A stretch of 64,000 nt of DNA, from NCBI GenBank assembly GCA_905250075.1, contig CAJNOP010000719.1, positions 41,851 to 105,850 of the forward strand, read 5' to 3'. The DNA is from Rotaria sp. Silwood1 (Eukaryota > Rotifera > Eurotatoria > Philodinida > Philodinidae). The notes under the pieces are model-generated. The model made no database searches, was not told the origin of the DNA, and saw only the letters and a program-made list of their open reading frames with translations. Positions 1-10,622 of the stretch are shown in pieces. Made by a program: the position numbers and the translations under genes. How positions within the stretch are numbered: position 1 is the first letter of the stretch; every line of letters begins with the position of its first letter.

Positions 1-1893
1 AGACATTATTGTTGACGTTGAATTATCTGATATACGAAGCAATACAATTGCTGCCATTGACAATAGCGCTGTTATGGTCTCATTCATACCGAATGAACAA
101 GATTGTCGACGAGACTTAAATAATGCAATGAACGAATTTTTTTTCGTCATTGATTGTAGTGGTTCGATGGAAGGTGATGACAAGATTGGTTTAGCACGCA
201 AAGCAATGTTACTTTTTCTCAAGAGTCTGCCAGTCAATTGTCGTTTCAATATTATTCGTTTTGGATCTCATTTTTCAGCACTTTTTACTGATCAAGTGGC
301 ACGAGAGTATAATAAAGAGAATATGAGTCAAGCTGAAACACTGATCAAGGATACGAAAGCCGATCTTGGTGGCACAGAATTGCTTATGCCACTGCAATGG
401 TTAAAGGAGAACAAACCACTTACAAGTGGTGTAAGACAAATCTTTTTATTGACAGATGGAGAAGTTTCCAATGTTACTGAAGTAACAAACCTCTGTCGTG
501 AGATGTCCGAATACACACGCATTTTCTCGTTTGGTTTGGGTCATTCAGTAAGTGACTCATACTTTGGAAATAATTTCATTTACGCTTTTCTTTCATTTCA
601 TAGCCAAGTCGTGCCCTTGTTAAAAGTCTAGCTCATGCTACCAATGGCTACTTTAATTTCATTGCGCCACATACAAATGTGGACATCTATGTTGCTGAAC
701 AGCTTGCTCGTGCTTTGCAACCAAGTATTACAGATGTGTACGTCAAATGGAATACAAACCAACGTATCCTTCATAAAGTGCCCGAACATGCTCCACCCGT
801 ATTTGTCGGAGATCGATTGCTTTTCTATGCTTTGTTCGATGAGACAATGCCATTTGACCATACAACAACTATTGAACTATTTACTGGCATGCAACAAAAA
901 CCCATTGGTTTAGCTCGTATAGATCATGTTCCATCAGTACTTAGCTCGCAACTGGTTATGCATTTGGCAGCAAAAGCGTTGCTCCATGAACATTTGAATA
1001 ATCATGAAACCATAGACAAAGAACTTCTTGTTAATGTTTCAATTAAATATGGTATTCTGTGTCCATATACCGCTTTTATTGGTGTGGAAAGACGGTTGAA
1101 TGCTAATAGTGAAAGTAATATCGATATGGAACTTCGCGAAGTACCAATTATAATACGTAAGACATGTCGAGAACCAGTCTCACGATTTCATACGGTTTCA
1201 TCTATGTCTTCTCAACAACGTCAGTCTTTGTTTCGTAAAGTTGATAGTCTTATGCATAAGGCCATGGTATTGGAGCAAGGTGAATGTATCAACAATATAG
1301 AATGTTCTATTTCTGTCGTAACCACTGATGCTCGTCCATTGAATAAAGCAGTGCTACGAAAAAAATCTCTCAGACCCCGTATCGGCTCGATTCTGCAGCC
1401 TGCCATTCATTTTGTTTCATCTCTATTAACCAAAACACGTGCCAAAAAACTGACTACCTCTTCTGATTCGAAACATGTAACATCTTCTACACGTGATGAC
1501 ATTGATCAATCATTGCATAATTCAAGTTTTTCTAACAGTCAAATATCAAACATGATCTGGCCAACAGACGAACAAAAATTGGTTGATCGCTTTGTTGAAT
1601 TACAACAATACGATGGTCTATGGATGTTAACAGAGAATGATGTCTATCAGTTGACGGGAAAATCTCTCACTATCTTCTCATCATCAGTGGTCGAAAAACT
1701 TGAGAAGAATAGTCAACAATCGATAATAACCACGGCAATCGTGATCATCATACTTGAAACTCGATGTCTTGCTTTGAAAACACTTTGGCAAGCCTTATCG
1801 AGCAAAGCATATAAATGTTTGAAAGAATTATTGGATGGAGACGAGTCCAAACTGGAACAATTGATGAAAGATATTCATGATCAACTTCAATGA
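1..1893 (+). CDS. VWA5A-like von Willebrand A domain protein, 5' truncated by window
   Basis: Exons at about 2..547 and 604..1893, with a 56 bp GTAAGT..TAG intron at 548..603. The frame is open to the window edge, so the N-terminal part (a VIT domain in the family) lies upstream. The visible protein is about 611 residues. The A domain is clear: a MIDAS motif DCSGS after a hydrophobic strand (FFFVI), the MIDAS threonine in GGTELLMPL, and LLTDGE. Joining the exons restores the family stretch GLGHSPSRALVKSLA-HATNGYF. The C-terminal part has the LQQYDGLW and LALKTLWQ segments typical of VWA5A/inter-alpha-trypsin-heavy-chain-like proteins. This family is intracellular and probably binds partners through metal-dependent adhesion; its exact role is poorly known. 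The TGA at 1891 is supported by loss of the frame after it. The shorter ORF ending at 631 is an unspliced reading and is not used. Confidence 0.85.
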
Positions 1894-1978
1894 GCACTAA
1901 ATGGTAATATTCTAATCACGAATTATTTCTTAATGTCATTATTTTGTAAACGATAGCTATGCTTTATATAAATATATT

Positions 1979-4141
1979 TAGGGGTGTCGGCTTAGCATTA
2001 GTGTTAAGAAAACGCTAACGCTATTGTATTAAAATTAAAAAATTAACTTAATGCTTTTGCATTAGTGTTAAAAAAAATATGCTTTGGCATTAGTGTTAAT
2101 TTTGTATTAAGAAAATGCTAATACCTATCATGATCGTGCAATTCATTTATATAGTTGTCATTGTAGTTTCACCACCAGCTTTTCTATAGTTGAATTCTCT
2201 TTGTAACATTTCTATACAGAGAAAATGTCGTGCATGCACCAGGATGACATACATGTACTTTGATAGTTCTTCAGAAGAAATAAATAATTTTATCAGATAT
2301 CGATATTGTAAAAAAGAAAATTCAATGTAAGGGTCATTTAGCGAGAATTAATTGTATATCACTTGACTTTCATATGTTAGATGTCAAAATGACTGAATAT
2401 GGTTCAATGAAACACACAGAAAATCTTGTTTTTTCATTATCATGATTATTATTCTGTAAACGTTTACTTAGTATGTGCTGCTCCTAAGCCTCTCCACAAT
2501 TATAGAGCACAAAAAGTTCATTTCAATAGGATCACTTCATACCCAGTGAAAAATTTTAGGATTACAATCGATTAAAATTACAAAATCCTGTATGCATAAT
2601 CAAAATTAAGAACCCGATTATTTTGCACCATAATCGAAATTATAATCAATTATAATCCGATTGATAATCAGCTCTAATCAATTAAAAAGCAGCATTAGTT
2701 GACTGATGTTGATTAAAAAATTGATTATAATCGATTATAATTTCGATTTTGGTGCAAAAAAAGATCTGGTTAGAGATTTCGATTAAAATTGATTATAATC
2801 TCAATTATTTTACTTCATAATCCGATTTGAAATTTCGGTCATCATCAATTATAACCGACCAGAAAGATTTTAATCAATTACAATGTCCGATCCTCGTGAG
2901 TTATTCTCTCCCCTTCCATCCATTGAACACATGAAAACAATCGTTGCTTGCTCGATTTACTTCCAAGTTTCATAAATGCTTGTCTGATGATGTGATTTCA
3001 CCTCTTACGTTCAATTGATTGTTAATCGAGCTTTCAACAGTTAGGGTCAGGATAGAATTTGAGAAATCTAAATGGAACAGCCTTCGCATGTCGACTCGTA
3101 GTTTACTTCTCCATCCTCCATTAGACGAGTGTTAACACTATAAGCTTTGAGTTCCATCAATTGAAATGATCGTTAATAATGTCACACCGTTTATTTCTTC
3201 AAGTTTTTAGTTCTAGATTCTCATTGTGGAAAATTCATGGACTTTGTCAAGCTGTTCCGTGTCAAATTCAATTATTCTTTGAAGTTATCTTATGAGTTTG
3301 ATAAATTTGTACTGTTTAGTAATCTTCTACATGCTCTTGTTAATGCTGAAATCCTTGATCATTTTCTCTCTATGAGCTTATTGAAAAGGCCAATCATGAA
3401 ACATCCTTTCTGATTCAATAGACCTTCATATCAGTGTGAGGCAAACTGATTATACTGTCGAAATTATTTCAAAGACTACCATTCTTTAAACAATAAACTC
3501 TATTATTTCGATACTCGATATCTTTGAGGAACTTCAACCTATAGAAAAACTAATCGTGATAACTTTCCGCCCGAAAGCATTCAAGGCTGAACTGATTGCG
3601 AGATGAAGCTTTCTTGATTAATTGTTTTCCATAGATTGAAATTCTTCAAAGATGTCAAGTATTGAAATAATAGAGTTTAATGTTTAAAGAATGGTTGTCT
3701 TTGAAATAATTTCCACAGTATAATCAGTTTGTCTCATACTGATACGAAGGATGTGCGTGTGGATGTGGATGTGTGATATCTCTTCATTTACACACACACA
3801 CATATCCGCCCACACCGACACCCATACCCACAATATCGATATCTGATGAAATTATTTATTCCCTCTGAAGAACTATAAATGTACATGTATGTCATCCTGG
3901 TGTATACACGACATTTTCTCTGTATAGAAATGTTACAAAGAGAATTCAACTATAGAGAAGCTGGTGGTGAAACTACAATAACAGCTCTATAAATGAATTG
4001 CACGATCATGATAGGCATTAGCAATTTCTTAATACAAAATTAACACTAATGCAAAAGCATTAAGTTAATTTTTTAATTTTAATACAAAAGCATTAAAAAG
4101 AGTATTAATTAATGCAATGCTAATGCTAACTGACACCCCTA
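1979..4141. mobile_element. 2.2 kb foldback (hAT-like) non-autonomous element with 8-bp TSD
   Basis: The ends are inverted copies: TAGGGGTGTCGG at 1979 and its complement ending CGACACCCCTA-type at 4141. Both are flanked by the direct repeat AATATATT (1971..1978 and 4142..4149). The arms extend about 330 bp inward; for example the 2220-2306 block (ATGTCGTG..ATCGATATTG) is repeated inverted at 3830-3915. Next to the tips are reiterated TTAATGCTTTTGCATTAG units. No transposase frame was seen. The 8-bp duplication and the AGGGGTG-type tip suggest a hAT family. Two further palindromes sit inside: ATTATAATCGATTATAAT-rich DNA at about 2555-2890, and an inverted pair at about 3410-3560 / 3610-3750. 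Confidence 0.8.
3751..3832. repeat. GT-rich / CA-rich hairpin inside the foldback element
   Basis: A run of GTGTGGATGTGGATGTG is followed after a short spacer (ATATCTCTTCATTTA) by CACACACAC and CCCACACCGACACCC. It can fold into a hairpin of TGTGG-like units. The same spacer recurs in the copy at 56.5 kb. Confidence 0.6.
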
Positions 4142-5860
4142 AATATATTCTCTTTTACTAATTATCTATGTTTCCAAATGATATTCCTCATATTTTAAAG
4201 AATTAATTATTTCTCAAATATTTATTCGAGAAAATTTGCACTGTGTATCTTCTATAATTTCATGGTATATTTAACGCAAAACTATTTACATTCACTAATA
4301 TCAATGAATCAAGAAAACAATTATAGTTATTACATAAATAATAAAATATAATAATAAGAACAGTTAATAACTATTTCCACCAGTTTCGAGTCTTCTGTTA
4401 TTCTCTTGTCTTTTGATTAGATCAATAGGATGACAGGCATGTTTCTTTGTAATGGTGAATGTGACAAAAGACCACATAAATAAATTTCATCAACACGTGC
4501 GTAAAAACTGTCCGAAGGTAGAATCGATTAGTATATGGATAAAGAAAAAGTGATGATCTGTAAGACATTTTCCTTTGTGATATTAGTTGTTGCATTATAT
4601 ACGACTTTAATGAATCGATTATCAAGCTTTTTTGTCGAATAAATTGCTCACTATCACCTATTGGATTTGGACAATATTAAAAAAATATTCTCTATTTTCT
4701 TCTTTCTATCTTCATGCATGAATTTTATAATCCTTATTAGTTCAGAAACAAAATGGGAAAAGACGAAATTATGCGTTCTTTCTATTTTGTGTGTTAGTAA
4801 AATATTCAAAAAGAAAACGATTGTATCAACGTCAGTCCGTGCGTTCCACTCAAAACTAATTCATTTTTCAATTTAAATGTTTCATAAGTATATGATGTGT
4901 CTTCAGCATGTTGCCTCTGATAGCCTTCTTATAGTTTCCATGAAATGTTTAATCATCGATCATCAATATTGCTTTATAAATATTTCATGCTTTTATTATT
5001 ATTATTCTACTGAAATTCACTAGTTGAATCATTACATTCAATTTTTTATCCATTCCTTTATTTGCTTTTTATTTTTGTGGATTGCTATTTTTGTTATGAT
5101 ACAGCTCTCTTCTTTCAAGTTCTATCAAATTACAGTTATTGTCTTAGAAAAAAATGATAAGAGTTCAGAAAGACTAGAATAATTATATAGAATATGCTCG
5201 CCTAATTTTTCTCATTATGAACGATAACATCCTTATTATAAAGAGTTTGCCAATATGTCATATTGATGCAAGAAAAAATTTCTGTCGCCTGCAAAAAAGA
5301 CAAGCCAAAGTTTTTTTTTTACCTGCATATTAATTTAGTATGGTTGTGTGGATGGAAGTGACAAGAAGATCTACATTCACACATATTCTGCATCGGTCTA
5401 CATGAATTATAACACAAAATGTATTTTGCTAGAAGGTTCATAATCACAGAAATAGAATCATTCTTAATTGGACCTCAATGAATAGTATTTGGTTATTTGA
5501 TATGATTATAGTTGGAGTAGAACTATTCGATTGACTTTCTAAAATAAGGCGAAACCTTGTGAATTCTTTTAGTATATTTCCATTTTGCATGATAAAATCG
5601 TAATAAAAATGTCTTGGATGCTGATTTACCAATGTCAACTAGCTCAATACTCATGAAACTTCCAAAATCGTTCATTTTCAATGAACTGATCATTAAAAAA
5701 CAATGTCAAAGTTAGAATTTTATTTGGCAAATTAATAGAAGACACTGATGAAATCCGGTCCGAGATAAAGAAAACTGAATTTGAAAATTCGAAACAAGGA
5801 AATTATGAATGTTTCGATGATTTTGAACATATACCGAAAGATAACTATGGCTCTGTCAGA

Positions 5861-5975
5861 TGTGGGTGATGTGGAGGTGTAGAGGGTGTGGATGTCTCTC
5901 AATATTTATCACATCCTCACACCTACACCGACCCACACCCACTCTTACACTCGCACCCACACACCCGCACCCGCA
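5861..5975. repeat. TGTGGG-like inverted repeat
   Basis: The sequence starts TGTGGGTGATGTGGAGGTG, has a spacer CTCTCAATATTTATCACAT, and then a longer CACACCTACACC / CCCACACCC run. G-rich and C-rich arms are complementary in unit type but not perfectly. The units resemble a degenerate TGTGGG telomere repeat. Confidence 0.6.
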
Positions 5976-6556
5976 TTTTCTTGAGAAAAAAATAGTCATT
6001 TTGGTTGAAACTTTCAGTTTTCTTTTAAGACTGAGATTTATTTCTGAACAAAATTTGACGTCGACAACTCGATGATTAGACAGTAAATTCGCAAGAAAGA
6101 CTCGTCGAAGTTCATTCTTCTAAGTCTTTTATAAGTCGACGAAGACTTTTGTTCGGTCAAAGTTTAGTTAAAAATACACTGGAAATTTCCTGAATTTCCC
6201 TTGTTAGTCTTGTATGACTCTTTTTCCATCAGATACGTATTACATGCATAATTTTTTAATTTAATGTTCTTTTTATATTGGTTGACAGACATCTGAATCA
6301 TATATGTTTTCTTTGGTACTTTCTCTTTTAAATTATGACGAAATGGCACCTTCAGTTATGCGCATAATGTGCGTCACACTTGAATTGTCATCTAAACAAG
6401 ATGGGACTGTAGATATTCGTAATTGCTTTTTTATGCATGGTTAGAAAAGATAAAGGAAGTGATAAAGATGACTTCTGAGCATGACAACATATAAGTAATG
6501 TTTTTTGTACCTCGACTATGGAATGTAAAAACATCTATTAGGAAGTAGAACCAACT

Positions 6557-6721
6557 ATGTGGGTGTGGGTAGGTGTGGGTGGGTGTTGGTGTGTGTGAGT
6601 ATGGGTGTAGTTCAAGAGAAGTCTCACACTCACACCCACACCCACCCCACACCCANNNNNNNNNNCCCACACCCACCCCACACCCATGCCCACCCCACAC
6701 CCTACACCCACACCCACACCC
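6557..6721. repeat. TGTGGG-like inverted repeat interrupted by assembly gap
   Basis: The G-rich arm is GTGGGTGTGGGTAGGTGTGG and following; a spacer (AGTTCAAGAGAAGTCT) precedes a long CACACCCACACCC arm. The arm contains ten N at 6656..6665, so its true length is unknown. Exact CCCACA units are present on the C-rich arm. Confidence 0.7.
6656..6665. other. Assembly gap (10 N)
   Basis: Ten consecutive N characters lie within the CCCACA-type array. A fixed run of 10 usually marks a gap of unknown size, so the array could be much longer in the real genome. Confidence 0.95.
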
Positions 6722-7516
6722 TTTTTACTTTACGATTTTCATGGACATTCTGATGATATGAATGAAACAACAAGAAAAATGAATTCAATATTGATTGCAG
6801 CAATAATCGAGCAACCATTTTTATCTTTGTCAAATATAGTGCACATCATTAATTAGTGATTCATCTAGACAAAAACTGTTCACATTGTGATTAAGCTTCA
6901 GTGATATACATCGTTTTCTGTGTTTGCTTGAGTAATTACGAAACTTTCTAATTGAAATCCGAATATAATTGAATATTGAACTACGTATTATGAAATCCGA
7001 AAATGAATACAACAATTCAATCAGGCCTTTTCGTATTGATACAGCGAGCAACCAAAAGTTTTACCTTATGATTGCAGTTAGGATATACTGCTATATTCAT
7101 GCTTTTTAAAAGTGTCATCAATATCATCGTGAGAATATGTGAATAAGACTGGCAGAATGAATTTATCATTGTTCATAATCTTGTAAAAGTGTTTTTTGAT
7201 TTATTTTACATTCATTCAAAATATGTGTTTAAGAAAAATAAATTCTATTTTCTTTTAATATTCTAACAGCTGTTGATTCATTTCACGCTCTTTGCTTATA
7301 TGTCAAACAGATTAAACTATGCTTTTCAATTTTATTAAAATTTGCAATAGTGTTCACAAAAATTTTACTAAACAACATATATTTTTCGTTGATCCCTATT
7401 TCTTATTAATAATATAAAACAAAACACATTTTTAAACTGTATTCAAAACAAAACAAACAAATGATGTTCAAGATTTTATCTGAAAACAATACTAAAAATT
7501 CATTGTTTTTTTTGCT

Positions 7517-7522
7517 TTTATT
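7517..7522 (-). terminator. Poly(A) signal of DTWD2
   Basis: AATAAA on the minus strand, 3 bp after the TAA stop. The 3' UTR is evidently very short. Confidence 0.55.
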
Positions 7523-7525
7523 TGT

Positions 7526-8272
7526 TTAATGTTGAAGTGTCATAAGCCATCTTTCATGTTTTTTACTATATTGTCTTCGTGTTTGACCAGTTTCAATTAA
7601 ACTTAATTTAGCTTCATGTACAACAGCACCTAAATTTAATTGTAATTCTACCATACGTTTTAATGGTCGAATAATATCATCAAATAATGTTGGTTTATCT
7701 TTTTCTGTACATCGTAATGCATATGCTATTGTTTCTAATGTTGATGTTGTTTCTTTAGTTGGTTGAGTACGAATAACAAATTCTGATTTTTGATCAATTT
7801 TAACATAACATGTTTTTAATTCTTGTAATTCATTATGACGATGATAAATACCCATAGCTTCATTCCATGTACCATCAAGTGCAATTATTGTATAATGATC
7901 ACTTTCATTAATAATATCATCTAATAAAACAGCATTTGTATTAGGAAAAAGTAAATATGTATTTGGATTAGTATATATATCCGAATAATATTTTCTTGGA
8001 AATTGTCTTGCACGTATAACAGTTAATGATGATGAATCAAGACATTTTGATAATAATTGTACAGTACCTAATGGTCGTTTTATTTCATTTGGATGTTGAA
8101 ATATAACAATGGATGTATGATCAAGATGAATAGGTGATAAAGGTAAATGTGAACAAAGACAAACTAATTCCGGTCGTTCACAACGAGAACATATTGTTCG
8201 TTTGGGACCGTTCCAATCTTTTTCTGATAAATCATCATCTAATTCAAATAAATATGTTTCATTATCACTCAT
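7526..8272 (-). CDS. DTWD2: DTW-domain tRNA-uridine aminocarboxypropyltransferase
   Basis: A single exon of 248 residues. The DTW (TDD superfamily) signature is present: a four-cysteine cluster C28-x2-C31-x6-C38-x-C40, the motif DGTW at about 133-136 followed by NEA, and RTQPTKETTSTLE near the C-terminus. The family transfers the 3-amino-3-carboxypropyl group of S-adenosylmethionine to uridine in the tRNA D-loop (acp3U). Length is close to animal DTWD2 (about 300), with a shorter N-terminus; DTWD1 is the alternative. The ATG is immediately preceded by a splice acceptor (TTATTCTAG), so the 5' end is likely made by cis- or trans-splicing. The ELP6 stop codon is only 51 bp upstream on the same strand. 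An AATAAA signal (minus strand, 7517..7522) lies 3 bp past the stop. Confidence 0.88.
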   Translation of the reverse strand: MSDNETYLFELDDDLSEKDWNGPKRTICSRCERPELVCLCSHLPLSPIHLDHTSIVIFQHPNEIKRPLGTVQLLSKCLDSSSLTVIRARQFPRKYYSDIYTNPNTYLLFPNTNAVLLDDIINESDHYTIIALDGTWNEAMGIYHRHNELQELKTCYVKIDQKSEFVIRTQPTKETTSTLETIAYALRCTEKDKPTLFDDIIRPLKRMVELQLNLGAVVHEAKLSLIETGQTRRQYSKKHERWLMTLQH

Positions 8273-8323
8273 CTAGAATAAAATGAGAAAAAAAACAAAA
8301 ATCAATCAATATATTTTCTTTTT
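8273..8323 (-). promoter_or_regulatory. 51 bp intercistronic spacer with splice acceptor
   Basis: Between the ELP6 stop and the DTWD2 ATG there are only 51 bases: an A-rich start, then a T-rich tract ending TCATTTTATTCTAG directly against the ATG. This has the form of a polypyrimidine tract plus a 3' splice site with no room for a promoter. It is the architecture expected for spliced-leader trans-splicing in an operon, which bdelloids possess (established knowledge). No upstream donor for an ordinary intron is evident in the spacer. Confidence 0.6.
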
Positions 8324-9303
8324 TTAAACAGCACTAGTTATTAAATTTAATGTTCGATCTGTTAAACGAAATAAACATTTACGAATAATTATATTTTTCC
8401 ATAGATTCGAGTGAGATGGACCAGTATATGTTAACTAAAAATAAAATGATTATTTAATAAATAATAATGTTTATTCACGTCTAATTTAATCTTTGTATAT
8501 ATCTAGGGAAAACCACAATTAATTGCGGAGATTAGATCATCTATGCGTCTATACAAAGCGATGAAAACCACAGTGAAAGACTTTTCTCATTCATTAAAAC
8601 CACTATTTTTTTTTGCGTGAATATAAAACAAGTCTGAAGATATGTATTGATTTCGTGTAAACAAAGAAAAGTAATATCTTACTTGTCCACTTATATCTTT
8701 TGTAGCTCCAGTAGTTAAACTTCGAACGAATATATGTTTATGATGTATTCTTTTAAGCATATTGATTAATGATGATGAAAAATTTTCATCATTATCATCA
8801 TTTTCATCATCAGATATAGATATTTGAGTAATAAATTGTGCGTTAGGAAATATTTGTCGTAATTTTCTTTGCATTAGTAATATTTCTATATCAGATAATT
8901 TTAATAGATGACGTAAGATTTGTAAATCTTCAATAATAATTATATCGGGTGATGTAATAATTTGTTGTTGAATCATTGTACAAAGATCATTAATATTTAA
9001 TAATGATTTATTATTAAAAAAATGATCAGATAATGATGAAAATAATGGAATAAACATAAATGTAGATGATGTTGATATTTCTGATGTTTTTAATATATTA
9101 CCCATTTTATTTTGAACATGTTTAAGATGTGAAAATGGTGTTAATAAACTAATATAAACACAATTTAATGTATTTTTTAATGAATAACTTAAAAAATGTT
9201 GTAATAAAAAATTTGAATCAAAATCAAAACTTGTTATAAGAATTGATCCATTTGATGATATATGATTTGTATCATCAAGAAGTGAAATTAATTCATCGAA
9301 CAT
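8324..9303 (-). CDS. ELP6: Elongator complex subunit 6
   Basis: Two exons: 9303..8683 and 8434..8324, joined in phase 0 across a 248 bp intron (donor GTAAGA after SGQ, acceptor TTTTTAG). The product is 243 residues; human ELP6 is about 266. Elongator (ELP1-6) makes cm5-type modifications at tRNA wobble uridine 34; ELP6 is one of three RecA-like proteins in the ELP456 ring. Family features: FLLQHFLSYSLK then CVYISLLTPFSHL near the N-terminus, a central DIIIIEDLQIL strand, and LTTGATKDISGQ before the splice. The spliced C-terminus reads LTYTGPSHSN..LFRLTDRTLNLITSAV, which follows the family pattern (GQL, PS, then two short strands) better than the unspliced read-through that ends at 8587. The gene sits directly upstream of DTWD2 on the same strand. 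Confidence 0.82.
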
Positions 9304-9893
9304 AGTTTAATAAAATTTATTTCAAATAAAAATCATAGACTTCCTTTTCTTTTATTGCTTTCTCTCTAGCAATAAATATTAATATATATATATATCGACA
9401 CTATGTATTTGATTAAATTACATTGATTATAGCGCTTGATTTGAATTTGACGACGATCTAAACTCAGTATTGAGTTTCAATCAGATTATATTTATTTAAA
9501 AAATCTCTCATCAATATCTCGTTTTAAATGTATGAGCGATAGAGACTATTTGTCCTTCAAAATTTTTCATATCGGATTGAATCATACTTTGATACGCTCA
9601 ATAAAAATATCTAAATCGAGATTGAATAGTCGCTTTGAATATATGAAATATTTTTTTTTGTATTTAGTAACTAGCGTAGAACCAATATCAAAACTCACGA
9701 GCTCTACTATGTTAGTTCGTCTTAGTTTTAAATGTGTGTTTTTTGACATTTTCAACTATGAATATCAATATCTGATGATACTTTAAACCTTTATTATAAT
9801 GATATATATATATATCATTTAAGAAGAAATATTTTATTTTATTTAAATTAAAAAATAAAATAATGCTTTTTAATTATTGAAGAAAACTTCAAT
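9304..9893. other. Short intergenic region
   Basis: AT-rich DNA between the ELP6 start and the 3' end of the EGF-like gene. It contains (TA)n runs near 9382-9395 and 9800-9815. The 84-codon plus-strand ORF at 9532 has no recognisable content. It should hold the ELP6 promoter, but no specific element could be identified. Confidence 0.5.
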
Positions 9894-10622
9894 TTATTTG
9901 CCAATATGGTAATGAGGATAATGATATAAATAGACATAGTTATAAGCACTATATCGAAGTTCGCAACGTCGACCACGATAATTGTATGGACACATACAAT
10001 AAGCTTGACCGTATGCATTAGCACATCGACCACCATTGTAACACCTATAATATATATATATATAAAATCTTATTTTTCTCTCTGTCTTTAAAAAATAAAT
10101 TTCATTGATATTTTACCAGCTATTATCACAATATGGACGGCAAGGATTTGCACAATTTTGACCATAAGTATTTGGTGGACAAATACAAACAGGTTGCTGT
10201 GTTAGTGGATTAATAACACATGTACCTCCATTTCTACATGGATTATTAAAAAGACATTGATTATTTGGTAGAACTCCTGGACAATTTGGATTAGCAATAA
10301 TATTATTTGGACAAACGCAAACATAAAGTGCTGGATTTTGATTTGTTGGTACACATGTAGAACCAGCAGGACATACAGCAGTTGAACATTGATTTGGAAT
10401 AACAACTGGAGGTTGTGTTGTTGGAGGATTAATAATATCACATTCTGCTGCACTCGATGCCAATTGCATATTTGGACAAAGACATGAAAAAATATTTTCC
10501 GTTTGAACACATGTATATGGAACACAATTTTGTGCTGCTTGTGGTGAACATTGTGCATATGCATTATGCAATTGCATAAATAATGCTATTGCAATAACGA
10601 TCATACTATTTACGATCCACAT
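9894..10622 (-). CDS. Secreted EGF-like cysteine-rich protein
   Basis: Two exons, 10622..10117 and 10044..9894, with a 72 bp intron that splits a tryptophan codon (TG|G); product 218 residues. A hydrophobic N-terminus (SMIVIAIALFMQLHNAYA) reads as a signal peptide cut before QCSPQ. Then come cysteine-rich segments, a proline-rich linker (NPPTTQPPVVIP), and at least two EGF-type modules: CLFNNPCRNGGTC..CICPPNTYGQNC, and in exon 2 WCYNGGRCANAYGQAYCMCP..GRRCE. The tail is tyrosine/histidine rich. Likely extracellular, possibly matrix or ligand; no orthologue could be named. The ATG at 10622 is the only one before the signal peptide. Confidence 0.75.

Larger units (their letters stand above)
4150..7525. 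other. Intergenic, AT-rich, no gene recognised
   Basis: Several ORFs of 60-90 codons exist on both strands, but none shows a domain, a splice-compatible extension or the codon choice of the real genes nearby. The stretch holds two GT/CA hairpin arrays (5861-5975 and 6557-6721, listed separately) and an assembly gap. Otherwise nothing could be supported. Confidence 0.6.

Noticed and set aside
6559-6761. ORFs running through the GT/CA array and the N gap
   Set aside because: Periodic GVG / HPHP peptides from the repeat and unknown bases; not genes.
8587-8682. Read-through C-terminus of ELP6
   Set aside because: A GTAAGA donor after SGQ and an exon at 8434..8324 restore a C-terminus that fits the family; kept only as a possible retained-intron form.
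10202-10564. 120-codon minus ORF
   Set aside because: Alternative frame of the EGF-like gene; it lacks cysteine spacing and overlaps the signal-peptide frame.
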